64,000 nt of DNA from Wurfbainia villosa (Eukaryota; Streptophyta; Magnoliopsida; Zingiberales; Zingiberaceae), in the NCBI GenBank assembly GCA_025175895.1, contig CM045991.1, forward strand, positions 75,317,174 to 75,381,173. The letters run 5' to 3'. The notes beneath the pieces were generated by a model. It saw only the letters and a list, made by a program, of their open reading frames with translations, was not told the origin of the DNA and did not search any database. The translations under genes and the position numbers were made by a program. Of the stretch, positions 12,073 through 21,539 are shown one piece after another (positions within the stretch are counted from its first letter, which is position 1; the number at the start of each line of letters is the position of its first letter).

Positions 12073-12825
12073 AACAACATATATATATATAAACATAACA
12101 ACATAACGAAACACAGTGGAAACTAATACAACGACATACCCATAACCACACATATACAATACAATCACACACCATGCATACCGGTATGACTAACACCAGA
12201 ACATAAAGAAAACCTCGTCAAAACCCGCACCAACATGTGCGTACATCACATAACACATAACACCATGAAAACTCATAATACATAACAAGACATAAGGAAA
12301 ACCCAAAAACCCGGACTCTCGAAGTTGAGATGAGACAATGCCAGCCAGCGGTGCTCCAAGTCCATCACGATGTCGGCTACCTATTACCTGGGCGACAGAA
12401 AAACTCAGGGTCCGTGGTGGTGAGTAAAAATCAGCAGGTAATAGAAAAACATGTGTATATCAAATATCACATGTAATTCAACAACATAATCTAGAGGTAC
12501 AATAGGTATATCAGCATAGTATATAAATACAAGCATATACCGTCTAACCAAATGAACAACAAAAAATGCAAACATACCTGAAAGTCTGCTACACTACTTT
12601 GATCCAACCTGAGCATATATCCAACATATATATATAAGAGGAAGAGTAATACCAACTCACAATATACTCATGCTATAGGTCAAGGTATCTAATGGTCTGT
12701 CCAACACATATACAAGTATCCGACACAACCATATAACAGATGCAAGAAGCATGCATGAATATGATGTACAACCAAATGCAGCAAGCATAGTACAATCAAA
12801 TGCAACATCACAATAAGCATATATA
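12073..12825 (-). repeat. Gypsy-AB LTR A, segment 2
   Basis: Colinear with LTR B 28340-29095, from the (ACA)n tract to the AGCATATATA site where the CACTA element inserted. Mismatches are scattered. No gene is present. Confidence 0.85.
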
Positions 12826-12839
12826 CACTACAAAAAAAA

Positions 12840-13645
12840 ACAGTCATTAGCGACGAATTTAGCGACGAATTTTAAAATAAAATTCGTTGCAAAATAAATT
12901 AGCGACGAATTTAGCGACAAAAATATTTTTGTTGTGAATAAAGCGTCGCAAATAATAGCGACAAAATTAGCGACGAATTTTTGCGATGAATTTTAGCGAC
13001 GAAAATTAGGGACGAATTTAAAATTTTGTCACTAATTTTGTTGTAGAAGTTATCGGGATTTCAAAAATTCGTCGCAATTTTCGTCGCAAATTTTTGCGAC
13101 GAATTAAAAATTCGTCGCAAATTTTTGCGACGAATTAAAAATTCATTGCAAATTTGCGACGAATTAATTGTTTCGTTGGTAACTTTCGCGACGAAATAAG
13201 AAATTCGTTGGTAAATTTGCGACTGATACAAATTCGTCGCAAATTTCGTCGCTGAATTCGTCGCAAAATTCATCACAAAAAACCATATTTTGCATTTAAT
13301 TAATTTTTCGTTAGTAATTTTTGTGTGAAATAAGAAATTCATTGGTAAATTGTGGTGATACAAATTGTCATAAATTTAAATTCGCTAAATTGCAAATTTA
13401 TGCAAAGTTCAATATTTTGTGATGAATTCTTTTTTCGTTGCAAAAATTTGTGACGAATTTAATTTTCGTCGCAAATTTCGTCGCAAATTTCGTTGCAAAA
13501 TTTCTCGCAGGTTGGATTCGTTGCTAAATTCGTCGCTAATTTGCGACGAAAATTTAATTCATCACAAAAGTCATCGCAGATTTCTCAGAATTTAGCAACG
13601 AATTTGTAGTTTTGTCGCTAAATTTGTCGCTAAATAAATTTTTTT
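12840..13645. repeat. CACTA left subterminal array (GCGACGAA / TTCGTCGC)
   Basis: Dozens of direct and inverted copies of GCGACGAATT and its complement, spaced by AT-rich DNA. Subterminal repeats of this kind bind TNPA-type proteins in known En/Spm elements; the specific binding here is inference. ORFs read through this array (for example 13061-13363) are translations of the repeat. Confidence 0.85.
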
Positions 13646-14153
13646 TTAACAGATTTCATCCGTTTCGATATTCTATCGTATATACAAATTTTCACACACA
13701 CACAACAAAACACAATAAGTTCTAATATCCAAATAAATACATTCAATACAAACAAAACACACACACATTCAATACAACAAAATAATATTCAATCATATCC
13801 AAATAAATACAAAGCAACACAATCAGTTAAGAACAATACAACATTCCAAATAAAAAGTTATATCCTACAACATTTCAAACATCAACATAGTTCTGATATC
13901 AAAATAAAAATGTCTACAAAAGATCTCAACAGATGGGAAAGAAAAAAGAAAAGAGAATCTGGTAAGCAATCGCCGACATTCTTCTACCTGCATTAGAAAA
14001 GAAACAAACAAAAAGTATCATACATTATTAAAAACTATATACTAACACGAAAATAAATATGCAAAGACTTACAATGATGTGCATGTTCAACCGCCATAAG
14101 GATTAACTTCATCGATCATTCCTGTTTAAAGCAAAATAAACAAACTCAATAAA
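13646..14153. other. CACTA AT-rich non-coding stretch
   Basis: Low-complexity A/C-rich DNA (repeated TTCAATACAA and ACACACA). Near 14065-14130 a short minus-strand segment flanked by an AAACAG acceptor-like site could be the last exon of the ptta gene. Nothing else is recognised. Confidence 0.4.
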
Positions 14154-15749
14154 CTAAAAAATTTTAAAAGTACTAATTAAAAACATGCATACAATATCAT
14201 CATCGTCGCCACCATCATCGTCATGACTCGGAGGAATATGACTTGGACCAGAACTAAATTGCTGAAACTGTCGCATAAGAAAGGCTTGTTGTCGTCGCAT
14301 TTCTATCATTTCTTGATCCCTTTGTGAGTTTTGTTGTTGTATTTCTAGAATTTGCTGATCTCTTTCATGTATTATGCCCTTCAAATTGCTAACCTCCTCA
14401 GTTAAGTTATGTATCTGTGCCGCTACTGCTGGTGGAGTAGAAGAAATAGATCTACGAGGAGCATTATGCATTCTGCTCAGAGAACCCATACCTAATATCC
14501 TTCCCCCTTTTGATCCTCCACTCGCCTCAAGCCATAAATCCAAATTATTACTAACAGATGGCTCAGATCCCTCAGTATCACCGTCATCTCCTGAAATTCT
14601 CTGAGATGAGGATAACTGATCATATCTCTCCTACACAAAATTAAAATTTTAATCAGAGCATTTACATAACTAGCAATTAAAGTTATAAAGTAAGTTTAAA
14701 GATTAATTCAAACCTTAATTGCTCGAGCTCTATCTCCACTCCAAGTCTTATCTTTTTTTGGAAAGTCGAACGAAAGTATCTATAAATTCCGGCTCCTTTC
14801 CCAATTCCTTAGACTAAATATAAGAATGTTAGAAATAAAATAATAATCTGAAATATATTTAAAAACTAATTGTAGAATTTAAAAATTACCAATCTATGTG
14901 AATGCTCCTCGATATTTATAGATCCTCCCGCATATGTTGCAGATAAGTCTCCAGAATTACATGCTTGATTTAATTTATTCTGTTGACTTCTTTTTTTGCT
15001 CTCATCAGATTGCCAATAATTGGAGATTTTACTCCAATTTTCTGACGTGACACAGGCGGGTTTTTTTCCAGTACATTTGGCATGACTCAATACATGTCGG
15101 ATATGATCGCCACATTTTTTTTAAAAATTCTTTTAACTTCCAAGTCTTGAGTAGGGTCCCAAATAAATCTCCGCTGAGATGGAAAAAAAACAATTGATTA
15201 TATAATCACTTATTTAATATATAAAATGAATCAATTATACCTGAAACTCGCACCACCATAGTTCTTTTGTAGGTCCTGGCGTGCTTGAGTATGACAAAGA
15301 GTCTCCTCTCCAATAGTTATTCACGATTTTATTGATCTCGCGAATAACAGGTACAAAATTTTCAAACCTAAGATAAAGTGAAAAAAAAATTGAATAAATA
15401 ATTAAGATAGTTTAAAAATTATAATACTTATATTACTTACGAATCTCCAATCGGAAATATATACTATTGACTTCGATGTTCTCGAGAGGAGTGTCCAGCG
15501 TAGTGTGAATCAGAATGGGAAGGCCGTGCCGGCGAATGAGATGGTACTGGCGACTGATCATGTGAAGGTCCAGGCAGATCAGGAGGGCAAGTAGGTATAG
15601 TGCTGGCAGGCGGTGGATCAGTCTGGCCACTACTAGTACTCTGTCGTCTCTGTCCACCACGTCGAAACTATCAACCAAAAACAAAATTAGAATAAAGAAA
15701 ATAAAACTTTTATGCTTAATGAAGAACATGAAAAACTTACAATATGCAT
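14154..15749 (-). pseudogene. ptta/En-Spm Transposase_24-type gene, multi-exon, disabled
   Basis: Exons inferred from GT..AG borders on the minus strand: 15741-15749 (ATG at 15747-15749), 15441-15667, 15241-15367, 14890-15173, 14714-14813 and about 14195-14630. The product begins with a Ser/Pro-rich region. It then shows 'TKELWWCEFQ', the 'SENWSKISNYW' block, 'GGSINIEEHSHRL', a 'LWLEASGG..GRILGMGSLSR' block, a Q-rich coiled coil and an acidic end, which is the order of plant Transposase_24 proteins. Lesions: TAG at 15464-15466, and one-base length changes in T-runs at 15115-15122 and 14753-14759. In En/Spm such proteins are the accessory DNA-binding partner of TNP2. Confidence 0.8.
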
Positions 15750-15947
15750 AATGAAGAGATGAGAGACTGCGACTGCGCTAAGCTACGATGATTTCACCAC
15801 TGATAACCTATAAGAACAAAATATACACAACATACAGAGACAAAAGATATAAATTTAACAATGAGACATTATATAAACAAATAATTGAGCTGAGAAAATT
15901 TGTAAAATTATAGTTTTAAACTAAAATTATATATAAAAAAACTTACC

Positions 15948-16238
15948 CTAGACGTCAAATTTCAAAGTCCTCATTATCATCTTCCTCATCCTCATCAGTA
16001 TCCTCATCCTCGGTCTCCTCCTCTTCCTCCTCGTCCCCCTCCTCCTCCTTCCCCTCTCATCATTATCATCAATTTCAGTTGCATCCACGTTTATCACTAC
16101 TCCGCTGGGATCTCGTAACGTTGGAATTATATATTCCTCGGTATGAAACATATTTGTAACTTTGTCTTGTTGATATGCAATGTCTTGCCAGCGCTCTTCA
16201 ATTTTTTTCCGTGCTTTTGTTTTACAAACAGCCACCAT
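15948..16238 (-). pseudogene. Acidic-tailed CACTA ORF, possible TNP2 C-terminal remnant
   Basis: The ORF reads 'ERWQDIAYQQDKVTNMF..EEYIIPTLRDPSGVVINVDATEIDDNDE' and then turns Arg-rich. Shifting one frame after DDNDE gives a long Glu/Asp tail ending DNEDFEI and a stop, so a frameshift in the purine run (about 16040-16055) is likely. Acidic C-termini occur in CACTA TNP2 transposases. I could not match the rest with certainty, so the assignment rests mainly on position and composition. Confidence 0.4.
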
Positions 16239-16564
16239 TCATTTTTGTCACGCCTCGGTCTTAACGAGGACATTAATAAGATGCTTATAATTACTCAGGT
16301 AGATGTGCATGATTTGCTCATCTAAGCCTTATCAACTGCTTGTTTTATCCCATAACTTCCTATATGTGACTAAACAAAATCATAAAATATTTCTTCCAAC
16401 TTAGTACTTAGCATTATTTGGTATGTGTATCTCTATGGCAAATTAGCAGCTTAAAGCTTCTGTAGTTTTACAGTTAACTATATAGTTCTGAGAATAAGTA
16501 GGATAGCAGATAAAGCTTCAGAGTTAATTATGGAGTTAAATATAGAAAAAAGTAAATTTATACC
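16239..16564. other. Unassigned CACTA interior
   Basis: AT-rich sequence with no ORF of note. It contains TGTCACGCCTCGGTC at 16248, which looks like a Gypsy LTR terminus but has no partner. The TNP2 core would normally lie here, so this may be a deletion scar. Confidence 0.3.
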
Positions 16565-17300
16565 TTCGGTGGTCGCGCGCCTCCGAGCCGATTGATTGAT
16601 GGCTATCGACGGCTACTGCTGCGGCCAGGACCTCTCTGACAGAGACCTAACCAGTGCCTATCGGCACAAGGGTGGACTCACGCGGGCGCGACAGCCTCGA
16701 CATGACCGTCGCCGTGTGGTCGCTCGGGCAGCCGGAATCGCTGACACCGGCCTGGCTCATTGGGGCAGGAGGCGGCCAGGCGGTCGGACAATGGCGAGAC
16801 TCGTGGGTCTTGGCAGAAGGCGACGTCGCGGTAGGAGGTGGCGCCGGTGAGGAGGCGAGGCGCCAGCCGGCAGGAGGCGGCCGACTACCGCAGTGGAGGC
16901 GGCCGACGGCGCGGCAGGAGGCAGGAGGCGAGGCCGCGGCGGCGTGGAGCGAGGCGAGGCGACCGGCCAGCGGGCAGGAGGCGACGCCAGGCGGGCGAGG
17001 CAGGGGCACCGGCGGCAGGAGGCTACGACGGCCGGCGAGGCAGCGAAAGCGTGGCTCGCGGCTGGGGCACGCGACCAGACGAGGGGGCAGCGCAAGCTAG
17101 CGGCCTCGCTGGCCCGGCCTCGCGCGGCGGCGGCTTCGTCTAGCGGCCGGCCGGCCTTTGATGGGTCGGCTGCGGCGGCACGGAGGCGGGTTGTGGCCGC
17201 ATGCACGCGAAGGGAGGCGAAGGAACACCGGCGGAGGGAAAAAAGAAAGGGTTTTAGGGTTCGATCGGGCGCGAGGGGAAGGAAAAGATTAGGGCGCGAG
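16565..17300 (-). other. GC-rich island, probable CACTA leader exon
   Basis: A sharp block of very high G+C, rich in CGGCGG/GGCGAGG, inside AT-rich DNA. On the minus strand it begins near an AACCCTAAAACCC leader-like motif and ends at AAG|GTATAA, a good splice donor (about 16560). Several overlapping Ala/Arg/Pro-rich ORFs on both strands follow from composition, and none is convincing. It could be the promoter and first exon of the transposase gene or a captured host exon. Confidence 0.45.
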
Positions 17301-17309
17301 GGTAAAATT

Positions 17310-18720
17310 AAATAAATTTTGCAACGAATCTTTGGATTCGTTGCAAATTTGCAACGAATCCAAAGATTCGTTGCAAATCTTTTATAAAAAAAAATAAATT
17401 TTTTAAAACGTTAAGGGGTGTTTGGTTCGGGGTTATTAGGAATAACCTTAGTTATTCATCCAATCCAAAGTTATCAACAAAATCCCTGTTTGGTTTAAGT
17501 TTTAAATGATTACCAAGTAATGAAGAATACCTGCCACGTCAGCAAATAACTACATGCAAGGACATGCAACCCGGAATTGAAAAACCTAAGAAAATATTCC
17601 AGGGTTAAGGCATTTTCTTTTCCAATATTAGCCTTTTACTTATTGAGACAAAAATATCATTGCCCATTGATTAAATTTCAATCTGCCCAAATATTACACA
17701 GCTTTTCCTCTCCAAATCACATGCACAAAATCATTTAAAAAAATGAGAAATAGGTCGACACGCCCATGCCAATGGAGGGCATGGGCGTGTCGGGTGTTTG
17801 AGGAACAGGCGTGTTGGGCGTTAACATGGGCGTGTCGGCTAACATGGGCGTGTCGGGCGTTAACATGGACGTGTCGGCTAACACACTCAGGGCGTGTTGA
17901 GGTCTAGAAGTTCTGGTTATTTGCAAATTTTTGCAACGAATCCACGGATTCGTTGCAAATTTTTTATAAAAAAAATAAACGGTTATTTTGTATTTTTAAT
18001 TTAGCAACGAATCCCGAATTCGTTGCAAAAATCTGCAACGAATCCCGGATTCATTGCAAAAATCTGCAACGAATTCCGGATTCGTTGCAAAAATCTGCAA
18101 CGAATCCCGGATTCGTTGCAAAAATCTGCAACGAATTCCGGATTCGTTGCAAAAATCTGCAACGAATCCCGGATTATTTAAAAAAAAAAATTTAACCTTT
18201 TTAAAACGTTATTTTATTTTTTAATATTAATATTAATTTTGCAACGAATCCAGGATTCGTTTTAAAAATCTGCAACGAATCTGTTGATTCGTTGGAAATT
18301 TGCAACGAATCCACGGATTCGTTGCAAAATTAAAAAAAAAAATTTAACCTTTTTAAAATGTTATTTTATTTTTTAATATTAATATTAATTTTGCAACGAA
18401 TCCTGGATTCGTTGCAATTTTTGCAACGAATCCTAGATTCGTTGCAATTTTTGCAATGAATCCGTGGATTCGTTGCAATTGTTGCAACGAATCCTGGATT
18501 CGTTGCAATTTTGCAACGAATCCTGGATTCGTTGCAATTTTACAACGAGTCCAGGATTCGTTGCAATTTTTTTAAAATTTTTTTTTTTAACTTTTTAAAA
18601 CGTTAATTTATTTTTTAATATTATTTTTGCAACGAATCCTGGATTCGTTGCTATTTTGCAACGAATTCACGAATTCATTGCAAAATATTTAAAAATAACC
18701 TCGTTCAGCAGAGCTTGTTT
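17310..18720. repeat. CACTA right array 1: GCAACGAATCC / GGATTCGTTGC palindromes
   Basis: Many units of the form TTGCAACGAATCC-x-GGATTCGTTGCAA, each an inverted repeat, in AT-rich spacers (TTTAACCTTTTTAAAACG). This motif differs from the GCGACGAA code of the extreme ends. At 17755-17890 a GC-richer minisatellite, ATGGGCGTGTCGG with variants, interrupts it. Confidence 0.85.
17755..17890. repeat. Minisatellite of GGGCGTGTCGG units
   Basis: About eight imperfect copies of a 12-20 bp unit around CATGGGCGTGTCGGCTAA. The 63-residue minus ORF over it (repeats of TPML) is a by-product. Confidence 0.6.
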
Positions 18721-19475
18721 TCTATTTTTATTTTTAATAAATTAAATATCTGCGACGAATTCAGAATTCGTCGCTAAATTATGCGATGCAAATTTCCAAC
18801 GAATCCATGGATTCGTTGCAGATTTTTGCAACGAATCAGGGATTCGTTGCAAAATTTTAAAAAAAAAATTTAACCTTTTTAAAACGTTATTTTATTTTTT
18901 AATATTAATAATAATTTTGCAACGAATCCAGGATTCGTTTTAAAAATCTGCAACGAATCTGTTGATTCGTTGGAAATTTGCAACGAATCCACGGATTCGT
19001 TGCAAAATTAAAAAAAAAAATTTAACCTTTTTAAAATGTTATTTTATTTTTTAATATTAATATTAATTTTGCAACGAATCCTGGATTCGTTGCAATTTTT
19101 GCAACGAATCCTAGATTCGTTGCAATTTTTGCAATGAATCTGTGGATTAGTTGCGGTGTTACAACGAATCCTAGATTCGTTGCAATTTTTGCAATGAATC
19201 CGTGGATTCGTTGCAATTTTACAACGAGTCCAGGATTCGTTGCAATTTTTTTAAAATTTTTTTTTTTAACTTTTTAAAACGTTAATTTATTTTTTAATAT
19301 TATTTTTGCAACGAATCCTGGATTCGTTGCTATTTTGCAACGAATTCACGAATTCATTGCAAAATATTTAAAAATAACCTCGTTCAGCAGAGCTTGTTTT
19401 CTATTTTTATTTTTAATAAATTAAATATCTGTGACGAATTCAGAATTCGTCGCTAAATTATGCGATGAAAATTAT
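18190..19475. repeat. Tandem duplication of about 678 bp in the CACTA right end
   Basis: The blocks around 18190-18795 and 18866-19475 align at an offset of 678-679 bp. The same palindrome order recurs, along with the phrases 'CTGTTGATTCGTTGG' (18279 and 18957) and 'TCGTTCAGCAGAGC' (18701 and 19380). The second copy differs by some changes and a local rearrangement near 19140-19210. Confidence 0.8.
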
Positions 19476-19661
19476 TTCCGTCGCAAATTGGCGACGGCAA
19501 ATTTGGGACGAATTTATTTTTCGTCGCAAATTTCCGACGAAAATATTTTTCGTTACAAATTTGCGACGAAATCTAAAATTCGTCGCTATATTTGTTGCAG
19601 ATTTGCAACGAAAATAATTCGTTGCCAAATTTCGTCACCAAAAAATAGTTTTTTTGTAGTG
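19476..19661. repeat. CACTA right terminal array and TIR
   Basis: GCGACGAA/TTCGTCGC-type repeats like those of the left end, finishing with TTTTTTTGTAGTG. Confidence 0.85.
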
Positions 19662-19664
19662 ATA

Positions 19665-20293
19665 TATAGACTGCATCTATATAAATATTAATCACAACCA
19701 TCCATATATATATACATGCATATATGTATATATATGGTAATATGCAAAGCGCCATAAGATACGGCAATGCAGCATGCATGGTCATGCCTGCACACCCCTA
19801 CTCGCTACCAGGACCCCATGTGACCTAGGTAGCACGACATGACAACTGCCCCAACTCAACACCAACCACCGCTCTAGAGTTGCCGAGTGGGCAGTATGAT
19901 CAAGTTGCATATGAGCGTAAAGAGCTCACTACACAACGGGGGTCCCTGCTGCTGGCCACTCCGACTGACACTACCAATGAGTGGTCGAGTGTCACGCACC
20001 TAGGACAATTGCATGCAACTCCAACTACCACCGTCTATAGTGGTAGAGTGCGGTACAACAAATGCTCTGGCCTCACACCAGTTACTCCTGGGGGGGTAAC
20101 TTGGGAGGCAAGATGACTGACGACTCTCTCAACCCAAGGGAGACTATGTCGTCAGAATGCATGCAAATGACATTAATGTGCTATCACATTTACAGACATC
20201 TACCACAGACTCTCTGTTCAACAAAGAGTCGTACCCATCTGATCAATACACTCTCTATCCTGTAGAGAGTCGTACTCAACTGATCGACGAACT
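19665..20293 (-). repeat. Gypsy-AB LTR A, segment 3
   Basis: Colinear with LTR B 29097-29728. It includes inverted repeats of CCACTC/GAGTGG and the first units of the ACTCTCTATCC hairpin array (20203-20290). It ends at GAACT, the left TSD of the inserted LTR fragment. Confidence 0.85.
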
Positions 20294-21534
20294 TGTTGGT
20301 GCAGGGGCACCTAAGTCGAACCTGTATTTTGATTATCGAAAAAGACGCAAAGTCAAGGATATATCATTATCTCTCGAGCTGAATCAAGTATGCAGAAACG
20401 CTAAGCTAAGCCAAAGGTCAGCGACACTCGGAGAGAACCGTAGTGGTCAGGCGACACCAGGAGGACTTCGGAGGGAGCCGAAGGAATTAGGTGGAGACCA
20501 AAAGCAAGGCTTCAAAAGTAAATGTTGAGGTAAGCTCGTGTGAGTGAGCGAAAGTAAGGTCGAGTCCTCCATACGGGGACATCCTTAGGCGACGATCGAA
20601 CCAAGACTTCCCATGGAAGGTCTATGTTGAGATCGGACGGCAAGTGGCCGTCGAATTCACTTATATTTCGAGCTAACTCTTTATTACAGTCGAAAACTCT
20701 GGCAATCAGTTCAACCGGCCAAGGATCAGTTCAACTGCTGACCCATCAGTTCATCCCGCCAAGGATCAATTCAACTACTGAGTCATCCATTCAATCGGCC
20801 AAGAAATCAGTTGAACCGCTGGTCAAGGATCAACTTCGAGATGAGTCAAAACTCATCCCTTTCTTCAAGGGTGAGGTGGCCATTGATGTAGGATCTTGAT
20901 GTGCTCGAGGAGGCGACTTCTAGGGCTATAAAAGAAGGTCCATTTCTCACCATTTCATCAATCCTAAGTGCCCAAAAGCCTCCACAATGCTACGACTCTC
21001 CGACGACTCTACAACGACGAAGTGTTGTCGAAACACCAGCAACCCTAGCTTAATTTCTATTCCCTACTTGTTGGTATAATCTTACTTTGTCGGTTCGTTA
21101 ATATTGTAATTCTTTTTGTTAATCGAGGTTTTCTATCATTTCATTTTACATTAATAGAAGAAAGGGTTTGTCTCTCTATCTTTTTCTTTCGAAGGTTTTT
21201 ATAATCGTCTAACTCCTACCTCTAACGAGGAGTGTTTTAGTGAATTGCCCTCCTTACACGGTCTAGGACGGTTAGGGCCTTGGAGTAGTAGCCGAAGGCT
21301 ATGAACCAAGTAAAAAATCCATTTTTCTTGTTTATTTATTCATTTATCTTTCCTCTGTGTTTAATTGTCTACCGAACGAATTCAAAGAAAAAGTTTTATC
21401 GCTATTCAACCCCCCCCCTCTAGCGATCCGCTTGATCCAACAATTGGTATCAGAGCCGAGGGCGCTAAGATTTGGTGAAACCACCAATCTAGCCTTTTTA
21501 CAAATTTGTTTTTGATTTTTACAGATCTTTTTTC
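20294..21534 (+). mobile_element. Truncated SIRE-like element: 5' LTR, PBS and a 92-bp stub
   Basis: It starts TGTTGGTGCAGGGGCACC and matches the Copia-4 LTR (59163-60239). The LTR ends GATCCAACA at 21442, followed by TGGTATCAGAGCC (21445-21457) and about 75 bp of Copia-4-like leader. Gypsy LTR sequence then resumes. The flanks GAACT (20289-20293) and GTACT (21535-21539) look like a TSD with one change. No gag, pol or 3' LTR is present. TATAAAAG at 20927-20934 is the likely TATA box. Confidence 0.82.
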
Positions 21535-21539
21535 GTACT

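Larger units (their letters stand above)
12826..19661 (-). mobile_element. CACTA (En/Spm) DNA transposon, defective
   Basis: It starts CACTACAAAAAAA and ends TTTTTTTGTAGTG, the diagnostic terminal inverted repeat. It is flanked by the 3-bp TSD ATA (12823-12825 and 19662-19664). The 6.8-kb element has subterminal arrays at both ends and, on the minus strand, a GC-rich leader (17300-16565), an acidic-tail ORF (16238-15948) and a spliced ptta-type gene (15749 to about 14195). I see no TNP2 catalytic core. Autonomous CACTA elements are usually larger and carry it, so this copy looks internally deleted and non-autonomous. It sits inside Gypsy-AB LTR A; joining its flanks restores LTR B sequence. 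Confidence 0.93.

Noticed and set aside
13061..13363. Minus ORF of 100 residues rich in Asn-Glu-Phe/Ala-Thr repeats
   Set aside because: Direct translation of the CACTA subterminal repeat; no start context or domain.
16654..17315. Several long Ala/Arg-rich ORFs on both strands
   Set aside because: Expected from very high G+C; overlapping in five frames with no domain, so none is called as a CDS.
17413..17760. Possible MITE starting GGGGTGTTTGGTT
   Set aside because: The start resembles plant MITE ends, but no inverted partner or TSD is found downstream.
18000..18180. Regularly spaced repeats that could suggest a CRISPR array
   Set aside because: Plant transposon context; spacers are AT-rich repeats themselves and units are palindromic transposase sites.
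17953..18195. Plus ORF with repeated NPGFVAKIC / NLQRIPD
   Set aside because: Reads the GCAACGAATCC palindromes in changing frames; not a gene.
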